Notes: a model not told the origin generated them from the letters alone. DNA of 28,747 nt from Bordetella parapertussis (GCA_945870465.1 CAMBSS010000039.1:1-28747), one strand, 5' to 3'; counted from the first letter of the stretch, positions 1 to 7,063 are shown. A program made the numbers and translations.

Positions 1-721
1 CCTGACGCGCTGGCGAAAATCGATCTCGACACTTACCGCCGCGTGCCGTGGGACGACAACGTGCCGTTCTTTCTCGCTGATTTCGTCGACGGCAAGGACC
101 AGCCGTCGCCGGTTTGTCCGCGCCAGTTATTGAAAAAAGTCCTCGCGCGCATATACGTGCACGAGAGCATCCATGTCGATTTCGTCGATGCGTTTGTCGC
201 CACCGTGCGCGGCTTCAAAATCGGCGACCCGCGCGACGACACGACTTATATCGGCCCGCTGACGCGCAAAGCCCAGCTGGCGGTCTTGAAGCGCCAGGTC
301 GCGGATGCCAGGAAAAAGGGTGCCAGCCTCCTGCTGGGCGGCAAGCCGCTGACACGCAAAGGGCATTACTTCGCGCCGACGGTATTGAGCGACGTCGATC
401 ACCGCATGGAACTCATGCGCGAGGAGAGTTTCGGGCCTGTCATCGGAATCCAGAAGGTGAAGGATGACTTTGAGGCGGTCAGGCTGATGAACGGATACGG
501 CCTACGGCCTCACCGCCGGCGTTTATACACCCGACCGCTGCCGCGCCGAGAAAATTCTAGCGCAAATAAAATCCGGCTCGGTATACTGGAACTGCTGCGA
601 CCGCGTGAGCCCGCGCCTGCCGTGGTCGGGGCTCAAGCATTCGGGCATCGGGCTCACTTTGTCGACTTACGGCATACAGACTTTCCTGCGCCCGAAGGCG
701 TGGCATTTGCTCGGCGCGTGA
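1..721 (+). pseudogene. Chimeric, frameshifted remnant: glutamine-synthetase-like fragment fused to aldehyde dehydrogenase C-terminus
   Basis: The frame is open from the window edge. About the first 49 codons read like the N-terminal part of a glutamine synthetase-family enzyme (VPWDDNVPFFLADF followed by VCPRQLLKKVLA). At about nt 145-155 the same frame turns into the C-terminal third of an NAD-dependent aldehyde dehydrogenase (RIYVHESIHVDFVDAFVA, then GDP, IGPLTRKAQ, GHYFAPTVL and EESFGPVIG). The ALDH catalytic Cys and Glu lie before this point and are absent. After LMN at nt 490-492 an extra G (493/494) shifts the frame. The ALDH continues in the +2 frame as TAYGLTAGVYTPDRC, SGSVYWNCCDRVSPRLPWSG and HSGIGLTLSTYGIQTF, ending with TGA at 719-721. 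The product cannot be a working enzyme of either family. The two parent genes are often neighbours in amine or aldehyde catabolic operons (recalled, not checked), so a deletion between them is plausible; an assembly error is the alternative. Confidence 0.75.
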
Positions 722-765
722 CCGTCCGCCTTTCGCGGCGGCACGTGTAAGCCCGGAGAAAACCT

Positions 766-1509
766 ATGGAACTGCTTGCCGACCCGCAGGCGTGGATTGC
801 GCTGGCGACCCTGACCGCACTCGAAATAGTGCTGGGCGTGGACAACATCATATTCATTTCCATCCTCGTCGGCCGGTTGCCCGAGCTACAACGCAACCGC
901 GCGCGCCTGATCGGACTCGGTCTGGCGATGGGCACCCGCATCCTGCTGTTGCTGTCGTTGGCGTGGATCATGTCGCTGACTTCGGTGCTGTTTACTGTGG
1001 CTGCGCGGGAGGTTTCGTGGCGCGACCTCATACTGATCGGCGGCGGCCTTTTTCTGCTGTGGAAGAGCGTGCACGAGATCCACAACTCTCTGGAAGGAGT
1101 GATGGACGGCCACGGTGCGGCGGCGGCACAGGCGACATTCGGTTCAGTGCTGATCCAGATCGCGATCATCGACATCGTGTTCTCGCTTGATTCGGTGATC
1201 ACCGCGGTCGGGATGGTGGACGAAGTAGCGGTGATGATCACTGCAATCATGATTGCGGTGCTGGTGATGATGTTCGCGGCAAAGGCCATCGGCGACTTCG
1301 TTGATCGCAATCCGACCATCAAGATGTTGGCGCTGTCTTTCCTGATCATGGTCGGCATGGCGCTGGTGGCGGAGGGGTTCGGTTTCCACGTGCCGAAAGG
1401 CTATATCTACTTTGCGATGGCGTTTTCCGTCGCGGTGGAAGTCCTCAACCTGAAAGTGCGGGCGCGCGCGGCGCCGGTCAAGCTGCACAAGAAAATGACC
1501 GCAGACTAG
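766..1509 (+). CDS. TerC family integral membrane protein
   Basis: A 247-residue, strongly hydrophobic protein with about seven predicted membrane segments. It carries both TerC family signatures: EIVLGVDNIIFI near residues 20-31 and DIVFSLDSVITAVGM near 136-150. Their acidic residues (D26, D136, D142) lie within the membrane and are thought to handle divalent metal. Family members such as Alx and YoaE are linked to manganese export or to metalation of secreted proteins; the exact substrate here is inferred. The start ATG is well supported by GGAG at 755-758, seven bases upstream. The next gene begins five bases after the stop, so the two are probably co-transcribed. Length matches the family. 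Nothing points to the tellurite-resistance operon that gave the family its name. Confidence 0.88.
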   Translation: MELLADPQAWIALATLTALEIVLGVDNIIFISILVGRLPELQRNRARLIGLGLAMGTRILLLLSLAWIMSLTSVLFTVAAREVSWRDLILIGGGLFLLWKSVHEIHNSLEGVMDGHGAAAAQATFGSVLIQIAIIDIVFSLDSVITAVGMVDEVAVMITAIMIAVLVMMFAAKAIGDFVDRNPTIKMLALSFLIMVGMALVAEGFGFHVPKGYIYFAMAFSVAVEVLNLKVRARAAPVKLHKKMTAD

Positions 1510-1513
1510 TTCG

Positions 1514-2311
1514 ATGCCCGGCCGCGGAATCGCTGACCTGCGGCGCGCCGCGTGCCGGTTCGACGAGGCGGCGCATGTGCCATTCTTGTGTTTAGGCGCC
1601 CGCATCGGCTGGTTGCGCAAAACTCATGCCCAGCGGCTGATGGCGTGGCCGGAGATTTTCCGGCGTGATGCGGCAGGCGTGAATATCACAGAGTCGCTCG
1701 GCAGCCCGGCGGCGCGCAGCGCGGCAATCGACGGTGTGGTCGAGACCCTGCACAAGGAGGGCGCCATCACCGGCTGGCGTAATGAACGCTATGCCGTCGT
1801 CACGGCATTCGATGCGCCGCCCTTATTTGATATTGAGCGTGCCGCAGCGCGTTTTTTCGGGACCACGACTTACGCTGCCCACGCAAACGGCTATTGCGGC
1901 CGCGGCGCCGCGTGCGAGATGTGGCTCGCGCGCCGCGCGGCAACCAAGCCGATCGATGCCGGCATGCTCGATAACCTGGTCGGCGGCGGCATGTCGGCCG
2001 GCGTCCCGCCATTGCAGACTATCGTCAGGGAGGCGCGGGAAGAAGCGGGCATACCCAAGGCGCTGGCGCGCAATGCGTTCGCGGCGGGATCTATCAGCCT
2101 GCTGCGGGAAGTGCCCGAGGGCGTGCAATCGGAAGTGATTTTCGTCTTCGACCTCGAACTGCCGCGCGATTTTGAGCCGTACAACGAAGACGGCGAAGTT
2201 GCCGAGTTCAGCCGCATTCCGGTAGCGGAGTTAAACGCGATACTCGGCGGCGGTGAAATGACGCTGGATGCGAGCCTGGTCATGCTGAGTTTTCTCGAAC
2301 GATTAAAATAG
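1514..2311 (+). CDS. DUF4743-Nudix hydrolase
   Basis: A 265-residue, two-domain protein. The N-terminal ~115 residues match the DUF4743 layout that precedes Nudix domains in thiamine-pyrophosphokinase-related hydrolases (ARIGWLRK, then HKEGAITGWRNERYAV). The Nudix domain follows, with the box GGGMSAGVPPLQTIV then REAREEAGI. The catalytic REAREEAGI segment is complete. The first glutamate of the classic box is replaced, which I recall as usual for this subfamily. The expected reaction is hydrolysis of a nucleoside-diphosphate-linked substrate; related yeast and plant proteins act on oxidised thiamine diphosphate, but the substrate here is unknown. The ATG at 1514 lies just after the TerC stop and has a weak ribosome-binding site. 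It is kept because the family similarity begins within the first residues. Confidence 0.82.
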   Translation: MPGRGIADLRRAACRFDEAAHVPFLCLGARIGWLRKTHAQRLMAWPEIFRRDAAGVNITESLGSPAARSAAIDGVVETLHKEGAITGWRNERYAVVTAFDAPPLFDIERAAARFFGTTTYAAHANGYCGRGAACEMWLARRAATKPIDAGMLDNLVGGGMSAGVPPLQTIVREAREEAGIPKALARNAFAAGSISLLREVPEGVQSEVIFVFDLELPRDFEPYNEDGEVAEFSRIPVAELNAILGGGEMTLDASLVMLSFLERLK

Positions 2312-2368
2312 GCGCCTGAGACAACAGAACCCGCGGCAACAGGGCACAACTGGAACGAGGAGACAGCC

Positions 2369-3358
2369 ATCATCAAACACATAGCCAGATTATTTACGAT
2401 TGCTGGTGTCCTGGCGGTCGCCGCCGTACCGCTGCACGCGGCACAGACCGATCCCGCCGCCAACTATCCGAGCAAGCCGATCCGCTTTATCGTGCCGTTC
2501 TCGCCGGGGGCGGGCACCGATTTGACGGCGCGCACGCTCGCGCAGAAGCTCAACGAAAAGTGGGGGCAGCAGGTGGTCGCCGACAATCGTACCGGCGCGG
2601 GCGGCGCCATCGGCGTCGATTTCGCCGCCAAGGCGATCCCGGACGGCTATACGATCTGCCTGATTTCGGCGTCGAATTCGGTCAATTCGGCGACCAATTC
2701 CACGCTGCCGTACAACCTGGAAAAAGACCTGCAGGGCATCACCCAGGCCACGTCGTTGTTCTACGTCCTGTACATACATCCGTCGATACCGGCGAAATCG
2801 GTCGCGGAACTGATTACTTACACCAAGGCGAATCCCGGCAAGCTCAACTTTGGTTCGTCGGGCAACAACACGCTGCAGCATTTTGCCGGCGAAATGCTGA
2901 ATCACCTGGCCGGTATCAAGATCATTCATATCCCCTACAAGGGAACGGCCGCGGTCATACCCGCGATGATGGCGGGCGAAGTCCAGGTCGGCTACGGATC
3001 ATTGATCGGCACGCGCCCGCAGATGCAGGCTGGACGGCTGCGCGGTATCGCCATCACCGCAGCCAAGCGCTCGCCGTCCATCGATCTGCCGACCGTCGCC
3101 GAGTCCGGTGTGCCCGGCTACGAAGTCGACCAGTGGTACGGCGTGATTACGTCTGCCAGGGTGCCGCAGTCAATCGTGAAGAAATTGAGCGACGCCATGA
3201 TTGAAGGTTTGCAGCAGCCCGAGACGGCCGCGCGCCTCGCGGGCGACGGCTCGATTCCCGTCGGCAGCTCGCCCGCGCAGTTCACCGCGCACATCAAGTC
3301 CGAAATCGCGAAGTGGAAGCGGCTGGTGAAGGAAGCGAGTCTGAAGATGGAGAAGTAA
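2369..3358 (+). CDS. Bug/TctC family tripartite tricarboxylate transporter substrate-binding protein
   Basis: A periplasmic solute receptor of about 329 residues. It has a signal-peptide-like N-terminus (basic IIKHIARLF, hydrophobic core, LHAAQ cleavage region) followed by typical Bug features: YPSKPIRFIVPFSPGAGTD, NRTGAGGAIG, PDGYT, NPGKLNFGSSG, IPYKGTAAVIPAMMAGEVQ and LPTVAESGVPGYE. No TctA or TctB membrane gene is nearby, as is common for the many orphan Bug genes of betaproteobacteria; the ligand, probably a carboxylate, cannot be told. The start is odd. From the previous stop at 2309-2311 to the GTG at 2492 the frame contains no ATG, GTG or TTG, yet the signal peptide lies in that stretch. 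The natural start position, after GAGGAGA at about 2357-2363, reads ATC at 2369-2371. Starting at GTG 2492 would remove the signal peptide and the first strand. Confidence 0.82.
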   Translation: MIKHIARLFTIAGVLAVAAVPLHAAQTDPAANYPSKPIRFIVPFSPGAGTDLTARTLAQKLNEKWGQQVVADNRTGAGGAIGVDFAAKAIPDGYTICLISASNSVNSATNSTLPYNLEKDLQGITQATSLFYVLYIHPSIPAKSVAELITYTKANPGKLNFGSSGNNTLQHFAGEMLNHLAGIKIIHIPYKGTAAVIPAMMAGEVQVGYGSLIGTRPQMQAGRLRGIAITAAKRSPSIDLPTVAESGVPGYEVDQWYGVITSARVPQSIVKKLSDAMIEGLQQPETAARLAGDGSIPVGSSPAQFTAHIKSEIAKWKRLVKEASLKMEK

Positions 3359-3385
3359 AGCCGCGGTTACGCGGTAGTGATTCAG

Positions 3386-3419
3386 GTAGGGTGGGCAACT
3401 TGTTGCCCACGCCGAAGAA
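3386..3419. repeat. Palindromic REP-like element, copy 1
   Basis: The core GTGGGCAACTTGTTGCCCAC (3391-3410) is a perfect inverted repeat with 9-base arms and a two-base loop, preceded by GTAGG and followed by GCCGAAGAA. The same unit recurs at 4065-4097 and, inverted and slightly diverged, at 4179-4203. It lies between the convergent tctC-like gene and higA and could also act as a bidirectional stem-loop. Confidence 0.8.
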
Positions 3420-3434
3420 CCAGCAGATCGGGGC

Positions 3435-3728
3435 TCAGGCTGCCAATTTGAGCGGATGCACTTTGGGCCGGCGCTTTTTCGCGGCGTGCCAGAGATCGTA
3501 GGCGGCCTGCATTTGCAGCCATGATTCCGCCGAGCCCCCAAGCGCCGCCGCCAGGCGCAAAGCGAGATCTGCGCTGACGGCTGCCCGCGAGTTCACTACG
3601 CGTGACAGCGCCACGCGCGACACGCCGAGCTTCTTCGCGAATTCGGTGACTGAAATCCGGCTTTCCGCGAGCACAGTGTCCTGCAGCAATTCGCCGGGAT
3701 GCGGCGGGTTAAACATGCGCGTCTTCAT
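3435..3728 (-). CDS. higA: HigA family antitoxin (XRE-type helix-turn-helix)
   Basis: A 97-residue protein that begins with the HigA/VapI hallmark NPPHPGELL and continues through a helix-turn-helix at about residues 25-60 (ISVTEFAKKLGVSRVALSRV, then NSRAAVSADLALRLAAAL). It ends with ESWLQMQAAYDLWHA, also typical of the family. HigA neutralises the adjacent HigB ribonuclease and represses the operon by binding the promoter. The gene follows higB on the minus strand after a 10-base gap, in the toxin-first order characteristic of higBA. A perfect 7-base inverted repeat in the promoter (see the site at 4025-4043) is a likely HigA operator. Length and order fit a complete, active module. Confidence 0.93.
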   Translation of the reverse strand: MKTRMFNPPHPGELLQDTVLAESRISVTEFAKKLGVSRVALSRVVNSRAAVSADLALRLAAALGGSAESWLQMQAAYDLWHAAKKRRPKVHPLKLAA

Positions 3729-3738
3729 GGCCTCGTCC

Positions 3739-4017
3739 TCAGTGATAGTCCTGGTAGTTCACGAGCACCGCATCGATGCCCTCAAAGGCGAAAGTCAGTC
3801 GCCAGTTCTTGTCCACCCATACGCTCCAATACCCTTGGAGATCACCCGTCAGCCTGTGCCACTTCCAGCCCGGCAAGTTCATATCGTCAGCGCTTTTGGC
3901 GGAGTCAAGACGTCCAAGCTGAAGTCGCAGCCTCTTCGCGTGTACTGGCTGTATGCCGGCCTTTGACCCGTCACGGAAAAACCGTTCAAGCCCTTTGTGG
4001 CGGAACGTCTTGATCAT
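3739..4017 (-). CDS. higB: HigB family toxin (RelE/ParE-type mRNA interferase)
   Basis: A 92-residue basic protein beginning MIKTFRHKGLERFF. It contains the family core LPGWKWHRLTGDLQGYWSVW, then VDKNWRLTFAFEGIDAVLVNYQDYH, which matches HigB toxins from start to end. HigB cleaves translated mRNA on the ribosome. An upstream in-frame ATG at 4042-4044 is rejected: it lies inside the predicted promoter and adds nine residues not typical of the family. The chosen ATG (4015-4017) begins only five bases after the predicted -10 box, so the mRNA is probably leaderless or nearly so. The gene is first in a two-gene operon with higA. Confidence 0.93.
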   Translation of the reverse strand: MIKTFRHKGLERFFRDGSKAGIQPVHAKRLRLQLGRLDSAKSADDMNLPGWKWHRLTGDLQGYWSVWVDKNWRLTFAFEGIDAVLVNYQDYH

Positions 4018-4022
4018 GATGC

Positions 4023-4051
4023 AGTGTATCGTTATGCGATACATGTGTCAA
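4023..4051 (-). promoter_or_regulatory. higBA promoter with overlapping palindromic operator
   Basis: Reading the minus strand, TTGACA (4046-4051) and TACACT (4023-4028) are separated by exactly 17 bases, a good sigma-70 promoter. A perfect inverted repeat, TGTATCG-N5-CGATACA (4025-4043), covers the spacer and most of the -10 box, placing it where a HigA dimer would block RNA polymerase. The expected transcription start falls at or next to the higB ATG. Confidence 0.72.
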
Positions 4052-4064
4052 GGCTGCGGTCGGG

Positions 4065-4097
4065 CAGGGTGGGCAACTTGTTGCCCACGCCGAAGAA
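4065..4097. repeat. Palindromic REP-like element, copy 2
   Basis: A second copy of the unit at 3386-3419, with the identical 20-base palindrome at 4069-4088 and the same trailing GCCGAAGAA. It sits directly upstream of the higBA promoter. Confidence 0.8.
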
Positions 4098-4178
4098 ATG
4101 AACTCACGTTTCGCCGCTGGCGAGCAAACATTTTGGAAGCTGCTTGCTTTTCAGGGTTGGATCCAAGGCATTTGCCGC

Positions 4179-4203
4179 GTGGGCTACAAGTTGCCCACCC
4201 TAC
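4179..4203. repeat. Palindromic REP-like element, inverted diverged copy 3
   Basis: GTGGGCTACAAGTTGCCCAC (4179-4198) followed by CCTAC is the reverse complement of copies 1 and 2, with a mismatch in one arm. With copy 2 it brackets about 80 bases of sequence with no gene signal (4098-4178), giving the pair a MITE-like outline. Copies 1 and 3 together flank higBA. Confidence 0.7.
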
Positions 4204-4219
4204 AGGACTTGCACGGCGC

Positions 4220-5053
4220 TCAGTCCTCCTGCGCCAGCATGTGAATGATGTAGCCGCCGGATTTCTCATCGCGCTCGAGTTTCAACAAGTGCTTGGCCTG
4301 CGCTTCTTCCAGCAGGGCGTTGAATGAGCGGAAGCCGTAATACGCCTCGTTGAAACCCGGCTTGCGGCGTTTCAGCGCCTGCTTGACCATGGATCCCCAG
4401 ATTTTCTCGTCGGCACCGCGTTCGGTGCCGAGCGCGTCTATGGTTTCTAGTATGAGGTCGAGCGCTTCCTGCTGTTTGTCTTCTTCGGATTTTTTCGGCG
4501 CATCGGCGGGCGCTGCCGCGTTCGCTTCAGATTTTGGTGCTGCTTTCTTTGGCGCTGCGCGCTTGCGCACGGGTTTCTCGCGGACGAGATCATCGTAGAA
4601 AATAAATTCGTCGCAGTTCGCGATCAGCAGGTCTGAGGTCGAGTTCTTGACACCGACGCCGATCACCGTTTTGTTGTTTTCGCGCAGCTTCGAGACCAGC
4701 GGTGAGAAGTCGGAGTCGCCGCTGATAATGACGAAAGCGTCGACGTGCGATTTGGTGTAGCAGAGGTCGAGCGCATCGACCACCATGCGGATGTCGGCGG
4801 AATTCTTGCCTGACATGCGCACGTGGGGGATTTCGATCAGTTCGAACGACGCTTCGTGCATCGCACCCTTGAAGCTCTTGTAGCGGTCCCAGTCGCAATA
4901 CGCTTTCTTGACCACGATGCTGCCTTTGAGCAGCAGGCGTTCGAGCACCTTGTCGATGTCGAATTTTGCATACTTGGCGTCGGCGACGCCGAGGGCTACG
5001 TTCTCGAAGTCGCAGAACAGCGCCATGTTGGTGATTTCGGCTTGTGCAGCCAT
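4220..5053 (-). CDS. NYN domain (LabA/DUF88-type) putative RNase with C-terminal LOTUS/OST-HTH domain
   Basis: A 277-residue protein. Residues ~9-155 form a PIN-like NYN domain with the expected acidic residues: ALFCDFEN (D15), KNSADIRMVVDAL (D87) and ISGDSDFSPL (D113, D115). A lysine/alanine/proline-rich linker follows (about 158-200, VRKRAAPKKAAPKSEANAAA). The C-terminal ~75 residues (KIWGSMVKQALKRRKPGF, then YYGFRSFNALLEEAQ) resemble an OST-HTH/LOTUS winged helix that binds RNA. NYN domains are metal-dependent nucleases, so an RNA-processing or RNA-decay role is inferred. The start at 5053 is chosen over an upstream in-frame ATG because GGAG lies seven bases before it and the domain begins within ten residues. 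It stands alone on the minus strand, 177 bases from the previous gene. Confidence 0.85.
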   Translation of the reverse strand: MAAQAEITNMALFCDFENVALGVADAKYAKFDIDKVLERLLLKGSIVVKKAYCDWDRYKSFKGAMHEASFELIEIPHVRMSGKNSADIRMVVDALDLCYTKSHVDAFVIISGDSDFSPLVSKLRENNKTVIGVGVKNSTSDLLIANCDEFIFYDDLVREKPVRKRAAPKKAAPKSEANAAAPADAPKKSEEDKQQEALDLILETIDALGTERGADEKIWGSMVKQALKRRKPGFNEAYYGFRSFNALLEEAQAKHLLKLERDEKSGGYIIHMLAQED

Positions 5054-5146
5054 CAGTGCTCCATTGGTATGCGCCGCAGCATGGATTGCCGTTGGCGCAG
5101 GCGACATCTTACGCGCCGGCTGTCAGCTTGTCGCTTGCGGCCCTTA

Positions 5147-5213
5147 CCGTTCACCCTGAGGTATCGAAGGGTGAACGGCGGTTCATGGTTCGATACCTCA
5201 CGACGAACGGACC
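5147..5213. repeat. Composite palindromic repeat with complementary loop
   Basis: CCGTTCACCCT (5147-5157) pairs perfectly with AGGGTGAACGG (5168-5178) around a 10-base loop, GAGGTATCGA (5158-5167). That loop is the exact reverse complement of TCGATACCTC at 5190-5199, which lies inside a second, imperfect GTTC...GAAC palindrome (5181-5208). RNA from either strand could fold into a hairpin plus a loop-to-downstream pairing. This resembles dispersed GTTC...GAAC palindromes common in proteobacterial intergenic regions. It lies between the AllA-like and NYN genes. Confidence 0.75.
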
Positions 5214-5230
5214 CCCGCACAGCGGAGGTA

Positions 5231-5914
5231 TTACTTGGGCGCGGCAAGCGGCACCGACAAGAATACGCCGAACTCGGCGGCGAGGTTGCAGCTTACGCGC
5301 GCATGCACCTTGCCCTGTTCGTCGTAGAAGCCCGCGCGTTCGGCGAGCGGGAACACCGCTTCGTGCCAGACGTTGGGATGAATGTAGAGGCCTTTGCCGG
5401 CATCTACATAAAACGCGACAAAGTCGGCGGGTTTCACGTCATCGCCCGGCAATGCGAGCGGACATACGAAAGCCTCACCGTTCAACGGGAAAAACAATTG
5501 TCCGCCGTCCGGATGATAGTTTGCGTGCCACAGCAGGACGCGCGAGTGTGCGGACTTCCCGTCGGGTTTCGCCTCGGCCGGATTCTTCGACCAGCCCAGC
5601 AAATAATGCGAACCGACCGCCTGATTCTTACCGAACAGGACGTCGCCTTCCCACCAGAAATCGAACTGCCCGTGGGTGGTGCCGCCTTCGTTGCCGGTGC
5701 CGGGATCGCATTGCCGCCAGCCCGCGACCGGCCAGGTGACGATTTCGATTGGATAGTCGTGACTGTCGTCGACGAGCTTGCCGTAGCCTTTGAGTGACTC
5801 TGGAGTCGCGCGCACGAGCGGCACTTCATGCCACGGCAACTCGCCCGGCACGTCCGGCGCGAGATAATCGGCGGCGGCGATGGCGTTGGTTTTGCGTTGC
5901 GTTTGCGCGGCCAT
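5231..5914 (-). CDS. AllA (ureidoglycolate lyase)-like cupin protein, co-directional with phnW
   Basis: A 227-residue protein. The C-terminal half matches the AllA/ureidoglycolate lyase cupin fold: FFPLNGEAFVCPLALPGDD, ADFVAFYVDAGKGLYIHPNV and WHEAVFPLAE, ending in ARVSCNLAAEFGVFLSVPL. The histidines of HPNVWH occupy the usual active-site region. It is longer than E. coli AllA (about 160 residues, recalled), with an added N-terminal stretch and an insert rich in W, G and D (WWEGDVLFGKNQAVGSHYLL). It starts nine bases after the phnW stop, so the pair is almost certainly one transcript. There is no other purine or allantoin gene in the window, which argues against a classic allantoin role. A function in aminoethylphosphonate metabolism is an inference from position only; family membership is more certain than function. 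Confidence 0.72.
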   Translation of the reverse strand: MAAQTQRKTNAIAAADYLAPDVPGELPWHEVPLVRATPESLKGYGKLVDDSHDYPIEIVTWPVAGWRQCDPGTGNEGGTTHGQFDFWWEGDVLFGKNQAVGSHYLLGWSKNPAEAKPDGKSAHSRVLLWHANYHPDGGQLFFPLNGEAFVCPLALPGDDVKPADFVAFYVDAGKGLYIHPNVWHEAVFPLAERAGFYDEQGKVHARVSCNLAAEFGVFLSVPLAAPK

Positions 5915-5923
5915 GGTGATGTG

Positions 5924-7063
5924 TCAGGCGGCAGCGCGCGCTTTCGCGGCGGGTTTAAGCTGCGTGATGCCCATTTCCTTGACGATGGCCGCAATGGCAT
6001 CCACCGCCTGCTTTATCTCTGCATCACCGATTGCGCCTATACAGCCGACGCGAAACGTTTCGACCTGCGTGAGCTTGCCGGGATAGAGCGTAAAGCCGCG
6101 CTCGCGCACCTTGTCGTAGAACACGTTGAAGTTGTACTTGGGGTCGGCCGGCGCGTGCCAGGTCGTGATGATGGGTGCCTGGATGGCGCGCGGCAGGAAA
6201 GACACGAAGCCGAGCTTCTCCATGCCGTCGATCAGCGTTTCGCAATTCTTGCGGTAGCGTGCGGCGCGGCTGGCAACGCCGCCCTGCGCCTGGAACTGTT
6301 TGAGCGCTTCGGCCAGTGCGGCCACCACGGTGGTTGGCGGTGTAAAGCGCCACTGTTTCGTACGCATATACGCCTGCCACTGGTCGTAGAGGTCGAGCGA
6401 CAGCGAATGGCAGTTGCCCTTACATTGTTCGAGTGCGGCCTTGCGCAGGATCGCAAATCCCATGCCGGGCACGCTTTCGAGGCATTTGCCCGATGCCGCG
6501 ACCACGCCGTCGAAGCGGATTTTGCGGGCGTCGATGTCGATGGCGCTGAACGAGCTCATGGCATCGATGAAAAGTCCGCGTTTGTGTTTGGCCACGACGG
6601 CAGCGATTTCCTCGAGCGGGTTCAGGATGCCGGTGCTGGTTTCGCAATGGACAATCGAGACATGCGTCAGCGACGGATCGGCAGCAAGCGCTTCGTCGAG
6701 CATCCTGGCGGTAGTCGGCTGGTCTTCGCCAGTCTGCAATATCTTGTGCTTGCGCTGGATGATTTCGCAGATTTTCGCAATGCGCTTGCCGTATTCGCCA
6801 TTAATGCATACCAGCACGTGGCCGTTGCGTGGAATCAGCGTGCCGAGTGCGGCCTCAACCGAAAAAGTGCCGCTGCCCTGCATCAGTACGCAGGCGTGAT
6901 CGTCGCCGCCATGCACGATGTCATTCAGTTGGGTAATCAGGCCGGCGGTCATTTCGATGAATGCGATGTCGCGCGAGCCGAAGTCGCGTAATTGCGCTTG
7001 CTTGGTCTGCAGCGTCGTCGTCAGCGGTCCTGGGGTGAGCAGTATCGGGTCTTTTGAGGTCAT
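5924..7063 (-). CDS. phnW: 2-aminoethylphosphonate:pyruvate aminotransferase
   Basis: A 379-residue class V aminotransferase matching PhnW end to end. It begins [12 protein letters not shown] and shows [10 protein letters not shown], the cofactor-binding Asp in [11 protein letters not shown] (D167) and the Schiff-base Lys in [14 protein letters not shown] (K193). The C-terminus has [10 protein letters not shown] and a GRIGXIG-like [10 protein letters not shown]. PhnW moves the amino group of AEP to pyruvate, giving phosphonoacetaldehyde and alanine. Here the product would feed PhnY and PhnA, encoded on the other strand 3 kb away; no phosphonatase gene (phnX) is present. The ATG at 7063 has AAGGA upstream. 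The leader contains an AT-rich stretch (minus strand TATAGTATAAAT near 7081-7092) and, further up, a short-period inverted repeat. The AllA-like gene follows after 9 bases. Confidence 0.96.
   Translation of the reverse strand: MTSKDPILLTPGPLTTTLQTKQAQLRDFGSRDIAFIEMTAGLITQLNDIVHGGDDHACVLMQGSGTFSVEAALGTLIPRNGHVLVCINGEYGKRIAKICEIIQRKHKILQTGEDQPTTARMLDEALAADPSLTHVSIVHCETSTGILNPLEEIAAVVAKHKRGLFIDAMSSFSAIDIDARKIRFDGVVAASGKCLESVPGMGFAILRKAALEQCKGNCHSLSLDLYDQWQAYMRTKQWRFTPPTTVVAALAEALKQFQAQGGVASRAARYRKNCETLIDGMEKLGFVSFLPRAIQAPIITTWHAPADPKYNFNVFYDKVRERGFTLYPGKLTQVETFRVGCIGAIGDAEIKQAVDAIAAIVKEMGITQLKPAAKARAAA

Noticed and set aside
4048..4269. Small minus-strand frame of 73 codons
   Set aside because: It is made mostly of the palindromic repeats and the antitoxin-upstream region, with no protein-like character.
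5044..5739. 231-codon plus-strand frame over the AllA-like gene
   Set aside because: Arg/Pro-rich shadow without a ribosome-binding site; the minus-strand frame has clear AllA family sequence and operon spacing with phnW.
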